From Amyelois transitella (lineage: Eukaryota; Arthropoda; Insecta; Lepidoptera; Pyralidae), in contig NC_083534.1 in NCBI RefSeq assembly GCF_032362555.1, forward strand, positions 2,136,001 through 2,200,000: a stretch of 64,000 nt of DNA, read 5' to 3'. The notes beneath the pieces are model-generated. The model saw only the letters and a program-made list of their open reading frames with translations. It was not told the origin of the DNA and did no database searches. The position numbers were made by a program, and so were the translations under genes. Positions within the stretch are counted from its first letter, which is position 1, and each line of letters begins with the position of its first letter. Of the stretch, positions 10,492-20,746 are shown piece after piece.

Positions 10492-10676
10492 TGAATGTCA
10501 ATTCTATCATCAAGCCAAACAGCTGAACGTAGCCTATCGGTCTTTCAAGACTGTTCCCCAGTTAATAAACCTATCTCCTAGTCGAATTTTTTTCGACATT
10601 CATATGAAAGAGGAGGATTGGCCCTATTATTTTTTCTAGTGCCTTCTTTTTTTAGTGCCGGTAACCACACGGCAAA
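10492..10676. repeat. SINE-A inverted pair
   Basis: A plus fragment (10492-10557) joins a minus fragment (10558-10676, ending GCCGGTAACCACACGGC). Confidence 0.65.
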
Positions 10677-10732
10677 TATGGCCGCTATATGCACATACAT
10701 ATAGGCCATAATGGCCTGGATGCCAAGAAAAA

Positions 10733-11175
10733 ACATAGTGCGTGCCCGCTGCTTCTCTTTCCGTGCACATTGTAAACGTCAATCAAAGGAAAGGCTAATA
10801 AAATTGGGATTCTTCATTTAGGCGATGGGCTAGCAACCTGTCACTATACATACATACATATGGTCACGTCTATATCCCTTGTGGGGTAGACAGAGCCAAC
10901 AAAAAGACTGAAAGACTGATAGAAAAGAATCCCAAGTTTGTAAGCCTATCCCTTAGTGGCCTTTTACGACATCCATAGGAAAGAGATGGAGTGGTCCTAT
11001 TATTTTTTGTACTGGTGCCGGGAACCACACGGCGCCTGTCACTATTTGAATCTCAATCCTATCAGCTAGCTATACAGCGTAGGTAATGCGGCCTGTCTTG
11101 TTAAGACTGGTAGTCTTTCCAAGACTGTTGGCTTCGTCTACCCCGCCAGGAATATAGACGTGACTATGAGGACGT
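10733..11175 (+). repeat. SINE-A variant split by a second SINE-A
   Basis: Host copy, 10733-10846 and 11035-11175. It carries the variant head CTGCTTCTCTTTCCGTGC. It is broken by a reverse SINE-A at 10847-11034, with 10-bp TSD CCTGTCACTA at 10837-10846 and 11035-11044. Confidence 0.75.
10847..11034 (-). repeat. Nested SINE-A with 10-bp TSD
   Basis: Tail TACATACATACATATGG to head GGTGCCGGGAACCACACGGC. The target-site duplication shows it moved as a retroposon. Confidence 0.8.
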
Positions 11176-11570
11176 ATTAGGACTTCATAATCTTAGAACG
11201 TGACAAATGTTTAGGTAGTATGGATGGAAAGTGATTACATAATTATATGTATGTTAGGACTTTATAAGTACAACAAAAGACAGAGGATTAGGTTGTATGA
11301 ATAGGAAAGACATACACATTGTTCAAGCTTTATTGATCCAATATTTGACGTTACAATACTTATAACATTACAATAAATAGTATTACAGTTAATTCTAGTT
11401 ATTGTGTTAAACATTGTTCGTTGTTATAAAAAAAATCACAATAATTTATTTAGGTGTTCAAAGTTATTAAGTTAATTCTATAGGTAGATAATTTGTTAAA
11501 AAGAAACAATTGAGTTAGACAAAATTCTATTTTGAAGTCGAAGTTAGAATTTTAATAAAAACTTGGTAAT
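11176..11570. other. Unassigned AT-rich sequence
   Basis: No gene or repeat recognised. Confidence 0.4.
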
Positions 11571-11878
11571 ACTGTGCCGTATGTCGTGCGGATATGTTAG
11601 AAAAGAATGGGATCACTCCATCTGCCACGGGCGTCGTGAAAGACGACTAAGGGCATTAATAAGATTAATGTACTCCAAACATCCACGATGGTCTGATAAT
11701 GAAGAAAAAACATAATGTGTGCCAGCTGTCTTCCTACGCGGATTGTATAAGCCGATCAAGGGAAAAGCTTATAAACACTTACAATTATCCCCTTGGCGAT
11801 GTTTTATGTCATTCACGTGAATGAGATGGAGTGTTCATATTCTGAACTGCCAGGAACCATACGACATACGATATTTTA
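11571..11878. repeat. SINE-A fragments, decayed
   Basis: Plus pieces at 11571-11660 and 11722-11800 and a minus piece at 11801-11878 (GAATGAGATGGAGTG, GCCAGGAACCATACG). Confidence 0.5.
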
Positions 11879-12127
11879 GAAAATGGATCTTTCTGATGGC
11901 CGGACAAATCCGTCATATCACGTTATTTAAATTAACATTAAGCAATATACTGAAGTTTTCTATTCTTTATAATTTCACAATATGCTACAATACTTTTCAA
12001 TACAACTTTCTTAGTAGATACTTTCTTTATTATTTTTTTTTTGAAACAAACAACGTGCAGTGCCCTTCAAGTAGGTAACTCGAATCAAAATGGCGGCCGA
12101 CGACGGTCTTCACCTAGTGTCCGACCG

Positions 12128-12240
12128 AAGCTTCGGCTTCGGCTTCGGCTTCGGCCACCTTCGGCCAAAAAATCCACCTTCGGCGAAACATTCGGCTTCG
12201 GCCCAAAATCCGGCCGAAGCCGAAGGTTTCGCCGAAGGTC
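12128..12240. repeat. TTCGGC subterminal array, left end
   Basis: Runs of CTTCGGCTTCGGC in both orientations just inside the left TIR, able to form hairpins. Confidence 0.8.
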
Positions 12241-12401
12241 CGAGCAACTGTTACGAAAGTCATGAGGCGGCGGGGAGTCACTGTCAAAATATCACATTGC
12301 TGATTGCATGCATCAAAACAAGTCCGTACGTGTATTTAAACGAGTGTTTTTGTAAGAAATCAAATCATTATTTTTACCAGTAGGTAAATCACAAACTTTT
12401 A

Positions 12402-12700
12402 TCTATACATATAATAAAACAGTAAAAATATTTTGTCTGTACATTTAGTATTTTCGACTGAAATGGATAGAGGGACACTTAGAATGAATAATAGAAAGCA
12501 AAAATATTTTTTTTTAATTTCTTGTCTGTCTGTCTGTATGTATGATCACGATTATCTCCGAAAGTACTAAACCGATTTACTTCAAACTTTCACCAATTGC
12601 TTTGTTTTAACTCAGAATAACATTTAAAGTTTGTTTCATCAAAATCGGTTCACAAAAAAAAAGTTATCGACATTTGAATGAACTCAAGGCATCAGTATGC
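12402..12700 (+). mobile_element. Decayed Helitron-like element
   Basis: CTATACATATAATAAAACAG start, then the ATCTCCGAAAGTACTAAACC-type core common to lepidopteran Helitrons. No clear 3' end. Confidence 0.4.
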
Positions 12701-12782
12701 CGGCAAATAAGTTACGAAATTAAAAATTCAAAGTCATTTATCATTATACGACGGAATTATACCTATAACATATAAATATAAG

Positions 12783-12970
12783 TGAAAGGCGACTAAGGGA
12801 TGGGCTTACAAACTTGGGATTCTTTTTTAGGCGATGGGCGAGCAACCTATCACTTTTTGAATCGCAATTCTATCATTAAGTCAAATAGCTGAACGTGGCC
12901 ATTCAGTCTTTTCAAGTCTGTTGGCTCTGTCTACCCCGCAAGGGATAAAGACGTGACCATATGTATGTAG
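12783..12970 (+). repeat. SINE-A
   Basis: Core (AAAGGCGACTAAGGGATGGG) to ATATGTATGTA tail. Confidence 0.75.
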
Positions 12971-12991
12971 TCTACTTTAATTTCGACACCA

Positions 12992-13075
12992 ACGCAACGG
13001 CTTCGATGGTCCAGTGGTTAGCCCGTGAGACTGTGAAGTTGGCGGTCCAAGTTCGAATCCCAACAATTACAAGAT
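12992..13075 (+). repeat. SINE-D, tRNA-like head
   Basis: A-box-like TGGTCCAGTGGTTAGC and B box AAGTTCGAATCCC at tRNA spacing, but no matching acceptor stem, so a tRNA-derived repeat and not a tRNA gene. Confidence 0.5.
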
Positions 13076-13149
13076 ATTTTTTATTATTAAAAATATATTT
13101 TTTTTTGTATTGTTTGAGTATTTTATGTAAAAAAACTGAAAATCAAAAT

Positions 13150-13312
13150 ACTACATATAATAAAACGGTAAAAATATTTTTTCTGTACATTTAATATTTT
13201 GACTGAAACGGATAGAGAATTTTTTTTTTACATTTTTTGTCTGTCTGTATCTGACTGTATGATTAAAATTCAACTCGAAATTTACGCGGACGAAGTCGCG
13301 GGCAACAGCTAG
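13150..13312 (+). mobile_element. Helitron-like element, short
   Basis: Starts CATATAATAAAACGG, ends GTCGCGGGCAACAGCTAG then T. Confidence 0.65.
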
Positions 13313-13477
13313 TTTATCTCTAAACCAACCACCTCTATGATATATCATCAACTTCTATATGAGACAGTCAATATATAAACCTTCAATATTGAGGTTTTGA
13401 AATGATTTTAATATTAATTGTAGCTTGTAGACAATATTGAACAAAATTAATTACTGAGTGCTGAGAGAATATAAATC

Positions 13478-13575
13478 TTCGGCTTCGGCTTCGGCTTCGG
13501 CCGAAGGTTGTGGCGATAGCCGATTAATCGGCTTCGGCTTCGGCTTCGGCCAAAAATAGACCTTCGGTCGGACAC
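13478..13575. repeat. TTCGGC subterminal array, right end
   Basis: CTTCGGCTTCGGCTTCGGCC runs twice, mirroring the left array of the hAT-like element. Confidence 0.8.
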
Positions 13576-13612
13576 TATCTTCACCACATATGACACGAAA
13601 ATATGTAGATAT

Positions 13613-13660
13613 ATATATCTAGAATTTCATACATACATAAAATCACGCCTCTTTCCCTTT
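13613..13660 (-). mobile_element. RTE 3' end scrap
   Basis: CATACATACATAAAATCACG followed by CCTCTTTCCC, the reverse of the 7451-7587 terminus. Confidence 0.45.
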
Positions 13661-14022
13661 CTTTCTTTCAGAATTTCATATACTTATCAAATGTCAAAAA
13701 CTCCTTAATATTCGCTCATTCGTGAGACCATTCGGCGATGGCATGGTTACCCGAAGCGTATTGTCTCCTTAAATTAGGGTGAAAGATAAGGGATTAAAGG
13801 GATAATTTCTTTTGTAATAAAAAGATATTCGCCTCAAAACGATACCATACTTTCCTGAAATCCGCATAAAAATCGGTTCAGCGCAACGGTAGCGAACTAT
13901 AATTGTGGAAAACATAGGTACATACAGCTCAAACTGAGAACCTTTTTTTTGAAGGCTGTTAAAGAGAAAGATATTTTGTAAGGAAATAAAGGTTTTTCCG
14001 TGAACTGGCTCGTTTAACATAA
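13661..14022. other. Unassigned sequence
   Basis: No gene or repeat recognised. Confidence 0.4.
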
Positions 14023-14235
14023 CGATATAGAGGCATGCGTCGATATAGAGGCATGCGTCGATATAGAGGCATGCGTCGATATAGAGGCATGCGTCGATAT
14101 AGAGGCATGCGTCGATATAGAGGCATGCGTCGATATAGAGGCATGCGTCGATATAGAGGCATGCGTCGATATAGAGGCATGCGTCGATATAGAGGCATGC
14201 GTCGATATAGAGGCATGCGTCGATAAAGAGGCATG
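14023..14235. repeat. 18-bp minisatellite, ~11.8 units
   Basis: Unit CGATATAGAGGCATGCGT, repeated in perfect phase except for one variant base in the last unit (CGATAAAG). 18 is a multiple of 3, so both strands stay open (MRRYRG and MPLYRR repeats). These are not genes. Confidence 0.95.
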
Positions 14236-14703
14236 GCGCTATATTAGGTAGTAAGTTAGGTATGTCGACTTACTTACGGGCACTGTATCCGTTGAGAATC
14301 CGTTTTTCCAATATAATTGAACTATGAATTAACTTGAAGGTCACTTATATAAATACTTACTAGCTATCTAGCGTTAAATATTATTTGGAATTGGCACTAG
14401 CTTGGAGGGACTCTTTTGAATGGATTTTGATATCAGAACCCTTAGGCGATGTATAGGACTGGGGTGTGGGGTTAACAATTGTCGTTAATATTTGAATTTA
14501 ATATTGAAATATCTTCTTAATTATGATCGAGTCAAACTCGCACTAACCCCTTAGAAAGTTCAGTGCTAGTTTTACTCGAGCAAACAAGTCGAGAAAGTGA
14601 ACGCAAATTTGTATAGAATCTAAGTATGTAAACCTCATCATACACATGCATATGCTGAGTGGAAACCCTTTTGGTCGCATCATGTATTTTTTTTAATTAT
14701 TAC
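14236..14703. other. Unassigned sequence
   Basis: No gene or repeat recognised. Confidence 0.4.
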
Positions 14704-14860
14704 TAGCTGTCCCGGCAAAGGTTTTTTGTCACAAATATTTTTTAAGTAATTTCTAGTTAAAAAAATGTTAAGGATGGACAACCCTTATCAAAGAGAGGTA
14801 TGAAAAATATATGTTGGCCGATTCTCAAGATGTGACGAGTTTCTTATGTCAAAGCTCGGT
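14704..14860 (-). mobile_element. Decayed Helitron-like element
   Basis: CTAGCTGTCCCGGCAAAGG end, and a TTGGCCGATTCTCAAGA block shared inverted with 2190-2360. Confidence 0.5.
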
Positions 14861-14943
14861 GCGCGCCCGCATTAAAACTGTATTGTTTCTAACCTCTTTT
14901 TTGGTGTACTCGGACCTTATTAATCTTGCTCGCAATGTAGGGT

Positions 14944-15050
14944 ATTATTATTATTTTATTTAAAACTTTATTGCACAAAAAAAAATGTACAAAAGGCGGA
15001 CCTAATGCCGTTTGGCATTCTCTACCAGTCAACCAGCTGACCGAACAGAA
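14944..15050 (-). mobile_element. LINE 3' UTR fragment
   Basis: T-rich start, then AACTTTATTGCACAAAA and AATGCCGTTTGGCATTCTC, a block I associate with lepidopteran LINE tails. Assignment tentative. Confidence 0.4.
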
Positions 15051-16684
15051 AAAACTTTCAAGTTGTTGGTTGTGTGTGTTTGGTTGGTTGGGGTTCTGAT
15101 AACAATACTTTTAATGTTTAACTCAATAATCTCTCGTGGTTTACACTATCGTTGTCTATTTAAATTGATTGCGTGAGGCACTTCAACGGTATTTATTTAT
15201 CTAGAAGCGAGATAGGTTATGTTTGAATCATGAGAGAGCGTGAGACGTTTGTAGCGGTAATAGACTTGATGCACCTGGATTATTTCACAATTACTAATTG
15301 TCCAATAACAAGATGTGATACATTTATGCATGTGTCTGCTCTCACTATTCGGCTAAACAAACCTATCTTTATCTTTGCTATTTTTGGTAATTTTTCCATG
15401 AACGGAACAGGCGGTAAAAAATGTTCATCGTTCGTGAAAGTTCCTACAGGTTTTAAAAGCTTGTTTGCAGTTTTTATCTAATTGCGGTTGGCAACACTAT
15501 CTCACGCTCTCCAAGATACAAATGTATAAAATTATGAATAAGTCATGCGCGAAAATAAAAACAAAGCCATAAATTGTATACATATATTTCTTACATAAGC
15601 TTGCTAACTACTCAGCTATGCCCACTGGAAGATTCAAAACTTCAAATGAGCATATACCTTCTTTTTTTTTAAATATTGTCTATGTCTGTGATATAGGCAC
15701 CAAGTTTTTTTTTCTAGAATTATTCAAATATCGAATTCGCTTACTCTTTGAGCTCTATTTAGGAACAAACTGAAGAATTTTGCAGCTCAATTTTTTTTTT
15801 ATTTGTTAAATAAATACTTATCAGACAAAAATCAGTATATTTGTGTATGTCATAAGTCATTTGTCTGAATACTTAGGACAACGCCAATACTTATTTTTTC
15901 TCTTCTGCCTAACCCTAAGGTTTACTAAAACTATAGTGAGAGACAGAAGACTTATGCTTACACCAAACCGGTGTGAACCCAGCTTAAATAGGTGCCATAT
16001 TTTTTTTTATTATTATTAGTTGAAAAAAATACTGAGCTGCAAAATTGACATTAAAATTCATTTAGTTTCGTTTCTCGATCAACATTCGCTCTTTTCAATG
16101 TAAAGAAGGAAAACATGATTTAAATAACAGCTATACAATCAACAAAAAAGTATACAAACTAAATATTGGAACGTTTGTCAAAACTTTATCATATTAGGTC
16201 TTGTAAAAAGTCTGTAAATGAATAAATAATTGCAGATTATAATTTTGTGTATATATAGGCCTTGATAATGTTAAAAAATAATTTATTACTCCCATAATTA
16301 AATGATTTCAAATTTAATCATACAAATTTTAAGGCCTTAAAAAAATTACTAGGCAAATTTAAGGCCAATATTGGAATAAAATGTGACAACAGAAGTGATA
16401 ATTATAGTGAATGTGACATTTCGACTGACACTTGTGACACCATTAGCTTTTTTGTGCACGTCATTCATTCTTGAAATTTATTTATTTATAGCAACTCATT
16501 ATTTCCATAAATTCAAGTAAAACATGTCATTTCTATTGTCTCAAATTATTTCCAGTTCTATGATTTCACAACTTGACAAAATTATTCGTTTAAAGTAAGC
16601 TTAGATCAATTTAAAATAGGCCTTACACATATTTTTAGCAATACATCAGCTTTTTCAAACGTTCCAAACGGCTAAAATACTGAA
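15051..16684. other. 3' flank of VhaAC45
   Basis: AT-rich. A minus-strand AATAAA at 16477-16482 lies ~200 bp past the VhaAC45 stop and is a plausible poly(A) signal. No other gene; the 83-codon frame at 15230-15481 is not protein-like. Confidence 0.45.
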
Positions 16685-16906
16685 TCACTCCATAGGGTTG
16701 ATGGTTATGGTCTTGCCCTTGGGGTCATCGAACCGGTCCATTGTCCGGATGTCCATCATCATCATGACGCCGTAGAAGAGGATGGCGAGCAGCAGGAAGA
16801 CGATCATCAGGCATGCCAGGATGGTGGTGTCGAAGTATCCGATGCAGTCGAAGCCCTGGCTGAAATCCATGTCGCTTTGGTTTCTGGCCTCGAAGAACGG
16901 TTCCAC
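16685..16906 (-). CDS. VhaAC45: VhaAC45 exon 3
   Basis: Begins with a GTG valine codon after a CATCCAG acceptor. Encodes the juxtamembrane segment, the membrane helix and the cytoplasmic tail. Confidence 0.94.
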   Translation of the reverse strand: MEPFFEARNQSDMDFSQGFDCIGYFDTTILACLMIVFLLLAILFYGVMMMMDIRTMDRFDDPKGKTITINPME

Positions 16907-18807
16907 CTGGATGAGAAGGTGGATTGTTGTAGAAATTATATAAATATATCAATATATTACAATGCACAGTTTTAATTTAAAATTCAAATGTAACCTGTAA
17001 CCTACTAAATGAAAAATTTAACACATGTTCGTTTTGTTGTGTAGGGGTTGACGAAAATCAAATTTATCTGATAAGTTCTGATATACATATATAATCACGT
17101 CTATATCCCTTGCGTGGTAGACAGAGCCAACACTCCTGAAGAGACTGATTGGCCACGTTCAGCTGTTTAGCTTAATGATGAGATTCAAATTAAATGTTTT
17201 TTTATTCATTATTATTGGATACTTCATATCGCTTTATAATAGTCAAATCTTTTGGTTTCACAACATTGGTTGATGTTAAATAAATTACTTAAAACTAAGT
17301 TTACTGCAGCTACCGAGGCGTCAGTGCAGAAGAAGCAGTAATAAACTGCACTGCAGCATTTAATAGTGAAAGGTTGCTGGCCCATCGCCTAAAAGAATCC
17401 CAAGTTTTATAAGCCTATCCCTTAGTCGCCTTTTACGACATCCATGGGAAAGAGATGGAGTGGAGTCCTATTCTTTTATTTTTATTTCAGCTCTGATAAC
17501 TCTCTACAAATTTAGTTTCTGATTTTGAACTAGTTCTGTGGCAACAATCCTTTGCGATTACAAGTAATTATTAAAATAATTATTCTATAAAAAAAGGATT
17601 TTACAGTCCTGTGGGTCCAAGTAAGTTTTAAGTAAAAAAAAAAATACATACACGGAGGTCGACGAAGCTGACACTGTGCGATGTATCGTTGTGGGCTGTG
17701 AAGTTAACGCCCAGTCCGCATTGGTATGAGTAGTTGTTTGGCGCGTACAGTTGGTTTGTGTTCGGCACCAGTGTTTGTGTGTTGCCATCCTTCGTTAGGC
17801 CAATCGATTCTGAAAAAAATTAATAATTTTATTATTCCACATAAAAAAAAGGTTGTTAGGCTGAAGAAAGTAAAAAAGTGTGAAGAAATCAATAGAAATA
17901 ATTGACTACAAGATATCACTTATAATTATTGATGTCACATCACTTAAAACTACTAATATTAATTGTTAATCTTACCAAAATACCAATAGCCCATTTGGGC
18001 TGCGAAATTCAGAACTAGTGTGACGCCATCGTTGAAATTAAGAGTGCTGCTTTGGCTTCCAATAGTGGCATTGTACGTGGAGGAGCTCGACAAGAGGGTG
18101 GTCAGAGTGCCAGAGGTAGTTCCGCTCGTGTACGTAATACTTGAAGCGTATAATCGGAGACCGTCCACTACGTAGTCACCAACCAACGCTGTGTCACCGA
18201 CTTGACGTCTAACACGAGAATGGTCAGTTGTAACGGTCCATGACGGGTAGTGAGCAGTGTAAACTCCGATGATTGAAGGGAATCTCTCTTGGAGCTTCTG
18301 GTACACCTCTTTCATGAAATCGTTGTGACGTTTCAACATGTCCGCCCTGGATTCGCCTTCGCGTGCGTCCTTCAAGTTGATGAATAAGAATTTCCCCTTT
18401 GTCGCTTCAAGGTCTGCTGATAGTCCGGTGTCTGTCAATTTAACATGGTCTACGTTATCTGTGTCACCGACTTTATTGAGTACGCGAAGGGCGTTTTGGA
18501 CTGACGGGAGATAGTAAGATTCCCGGAGGTGAGAACGGAGGAAAGGGAACAGTGTTTTGCCATCAGCATCTTTACGTGAGAAATCTTCAACTGAAAGCGT
18601 TTCTTCTATGAAGACTACGGTAAAAGGCTCCGCCTTCAGCTCTTCAGTGACTATGTGGCCGAATTCTTCGGGATCGACGGTGATTAAAGGATTAGCTTTG
18701 AGCGAAGTCCTTGGCAAATCGCCCCATAGAAATACCGGGACTTGCGACCCATAACTCTGCACAACACTTAATACTAACGTAAGGAACACTAGATGGCAAC
18801 GTGCCAT
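16685..18807 (-). CDS. VhaAC45: V-type ATPase accessory subunit S1 (Ac45)
   Basis: Homologue of ATP6AP1/Ac45, a type I membrane glycoprotein of the V0 sector that helps assemble and target the proton pump in the secretory and lysosomal system. Three exons (17976-18807, 17652-17809, 16685-16906) join in phases 1 and 0 to give 403 aa, in the family range. Visible: signal peptide (residues 1-20), luminal domain, basic RVRR at 198-201 resembling the furin-type cleavage site of mammalian Ac45, NYS and NFT glycosylation sequons in exon 2, one C-terminal membrane helix (TILACLMIVFLLLAILFYGV) and a short cytoplasmic tail ending NPME. ATG 18807 is the only start giving a signal peptide. It lies head-to-head with the TEX261 gene. 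Confidence 0.95.
17083..17480 (-). repeat. SINE-A split by repeat F, VhaAC45 intron 2
   Basis: Pieces 17083-17190 and 17356-17480 flank an insert (17191-17355) whose right part is repeat F (GTTTACTGCAGCTACCGAGG, CTGCACTGCAGCATTTAA). Confidence 0.65.
17652..17809 (-). CDS. VhaAC45: VhaAC45 exon 2
   Basis: 158 bp between TTTTTTCAG and GTATGT; reads IGLTKDGNTQTLVPNTNQL onward to FVDLR. Restores the frame exactly. Confidence 0.92.
17905..17955. repeat. Repeat F scrap in VhaAC45 intron 1
   Basis: GATGTCACATCACTTAAAAC matches the start of repeat F at 38125-38240. Confidence 0.4.
17976..18807 (-). CDS. VhaAC45: VhaAC45 exon 1
   Basis: Codes for the signal peptide and most of the luminal domain (277 codons plus 1 base). 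The donor is GTAAGA at 17975-17970; without splicing the frame ends five codons later. Confidence 0.94.
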
Positions 18808-19382
18808 TTTGCTTAAAGCTATATTAATGGACGTCTCACTATAGTAAAAATGAATCTAGTCCAAAATCAGCCTTTAAAATAAAAATAAGAATAAAACTGG
18901 GCGATTACGACATTGACGATTGACAGCAAATAATTTTGTCTATGGTGTCGTATTGGTCATGTGAAAAAGGGTTGCCAGATATCTGATGCGAATATGTTTC
19001 AGTAATTTTAGTTTTAATACTTGTTTTAGTATTAAAAAATTCTCGACTTTTCTGTGCATTTAAATGTTCATCATTATTAAATTTTAGAAGAGGAATTATG
19101 TTGCTGCAATTTTAGGAACAAGTTCATTTCTTATTTCTTTCGTTGACCAATCTTTATAGAACTTACAATTTTATTATTCTTTCTTCTTGAGTTTAGCTTC
19201 GGCTGATTGATTGATTAAAGAAGGATAGAATGTAATTATTTGTGAATGTTTAAGTACGAATTACTCCCACTCTTTTTTACTCATACTTTATCTATAATTT
19301 TAAAAGAGTGATGTTATAAACGCCTGGCCGGCGCAATTCTTGGAAAATTGTGTTGATACCATAGCTCATATTATTACTTTAA
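18808..19382. promoter_or_regulatory. VhaAC45 upstream region with M-box
   Basis: TCATGTGA at 18957-18964, 150 bp upstream of the ATG, is a MITF/TFEB-type M-box. It sits directly next to an inverted CCAAT (ATTGG). In Drosophila, Mitf drives V-ATPase genes through such sites; use here is inferred. Confidence 0.4.
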
Positions 19383-19606
19383 AATACATACATACATATG
19401 GTCACGTCTATATCCCTTGCGGGGTAGACAGAGCCAACAGTCTTGAAAAGACTGAATGGCCACGTTCAGCTATTTGGCTTAATGATAGAATTGAGATTCA
19501 AACAGTGACAGGTTGTTAGCCCATCGCCTAGAAAAGAATCCCAAGTTTGTAAGCCTATCCCTTAGCCGCCTTTTACGACATCCATGGGAAAGAGATGGAG
19601 TGGTCC
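19383..19606 (-). repeat. SINE-A, left part, split by the LTR element
   Basis: Tail to GGAGTGGTCC. The remaining head is at 25238-25277, and the target duplication is GTCC (19603-19606 and 25238-25241). Confidence 0.85.
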
Positions 19607-19905
19607 TATAGGCTCCTATTAAATATGTAAAAATTAAATAATTTGTTTAATTTAAAATATTCTTGAGTGCCTATTTTGTTATAGTGTGAGGGTCCTAATC
19701 TACTGGGAGCACCGCCACTGATCTTCAATAATAAATTGTTCTATATAATTAAATTTAACTTTTATTAACGAATTAATTTTCAATAACTAAACAATACGTA
19801 TACGCGTGAGGACCAGTGCGCAGTAACTGACCACACGCCATTCATTCGTCGCTCTCATACAAAATCGCTGACACATAACAGTCCCACTTACATTGTGTCT
19901 CTACA
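19607..19905 (-). repeat. 3' LTR (299 bp)
   Basis: On the minus strand starts TGTAGAGACACAATG and ends GGAGCCTATA; contains AATAAA for polyadenylation. Preceded by a G-rich tract. Confidence 0.92.
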
Positions 19906-19920
19906 CTACACCCCCCAAAT
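19906..19920 (-). other. Polypurine tract and duplicated TGTAG
   Basis: Minus strand reads ATTTGGGGGGTGTAG and then the LTR, which itself starts TGTAG. The usual PPT/LTR junction is thus separated by a 5-base copy of the LTR start. Confidence 0.6.
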
Positions 19921-20052
19921 TTTTACATACAAAAAAAATTTTATTAAATGCCATACAAATGTTCTATCATTCACAAATTTAATATGAGTAACTATTGGTA
20001 TGTAATGTTAACGCAATGACCATTGAATACAACGCGACACATAATAGCATTT

Positions 20053-20325
20053 CTATGAATCAAAGGCGTCAAATTGCACTCGGCTGGCTGCCAGTGGCTG
20101 TTGAAAGACCGTCTGTGATACGGACGTAATCTTAGTCACCGCACCAACGATTTGCTTATTAAGCCACTTCTTTGTTCTCTGATGGCAATATTTCACAATA
20201 ATTAATCCAACCAGAGTTCCCATTAACACGCAACAATAACCAGTGTCACTTGCATTTTTCATATTTTCTTGAACAACATTGTTTGAGGCGACATTTACTT
20301 GTTCCTTAGTATTATATTGACTCAT
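20053..20325 (-). CDS. ORF3 of the LTR element, small membrane protein
   Basis: 90 codons between pol and the 3' LTR. A single hydrophobic helix (YCCVLMGTLVGLIIVKYC, residues ~30-47) is followed by a basic stretch (HQRTKKWLNK). It starts with ATG, in the position where env sits in errantiviruses, but is far too short for an envelope protein and has no signal peptide. I know no family for it. An intact frame in a young element argues for function, but chance is possible at this length. Confidence 0.5.
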   Translation of the reverse strand: MSQYNTKEQVNVASNNVVQENMKNASDTGYCCVLMGTLVGLIIVKYCHQRTKKWLNKQIVGAVTKITSVSQTVFQQPLAASRVQFDAFDS

Positions 20326-20746
20326 TATGAATAATCAAAAAATTATAAACTTTAAACAACTAATTTGTATGATACCAAAAAATACCAATTTTTGCAATAC
20401 AGAATTTGTAACTAGGATTTTTGCTTTTGCTAGTTTGAAAATTCCATATTACCTTTAACTAAGCATCAGCTTTATCATTTATGTTGTTACAACAATTCAG
20501 TCTTCGCCATTAAAATATTTCAAAGTACATTTAAACATATAATACTGTATCAATATTTTAATACTAAAAGTACAGTCGGCTACATAAATAATTATACATT
20601 ACTTGACTTATATTACTAATTACATTTTAATCTAATTTCATAAAAAATAAAATTAATGCAATAACTTAATCTAATCTGCTTTATAAAATTACTATTCTTA
20701 GACTAATTGAAACTTTTAGGTAAGCGAAAAAAAATTTTTTTTATTA
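20326..20746. other. Spacer between pol and ORF3
   Basis: 421 bp, AT-rich, no frame. A splice acceptor for a subgenomic ORF3 RNA would have to lie here or in the pol 3' end. Confidence 0.4.

Larger units (their letters stand above)
12115..13577. mobile_element. Non-autonomous hAT-like DNA transposon
   Basis: Perfect 16-bp terminal inverted repeats TAGTGTCCGACCGAAG (12115-12130 and its complement 13562-13577) are flanked by perfect 8-bp duplications TCTTCACC (12107-12114 and 13578-13585). An 8-bp TSD and a TIR of form YARNG are hAT features. Both ends carry subterminal TTCGGC arrays. No transposase is visible; the interior holds a decayed Helitron, a SINE-A, a tRNA-like SINE and a CTAG-ended Helitron. 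It was therefore either internally replaced or repeatedly invaded. Confidence 0.8.

Noticed and set aside
12041-12383. SR/GFGF-rich proteins at the TTCGGC array
   Set aside because: Frames are forced open by the hexamer repeats at the hAT-like end.
12992-13075. tRNA gene
   Set aside because: tRNA-like boxes without a closing acceptor stem; a repeat head.
14035-14226. MRRYRG repeat protein (and MPLYRR on the other strand)
   Set aside because: Open frames are a by-product of an 18-bp tandem repeat; no start context or flanking coding sequence.
14023-14235. CRISPR array
   Set aside because: Contiguous 18-bp units without spacers, in a eukaryotic genome.
20053-20325. Retroviral envelope gene
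   Set aside because: 90 codons with one helix and no signal peptide or cleavage site; cannot be a standard env.
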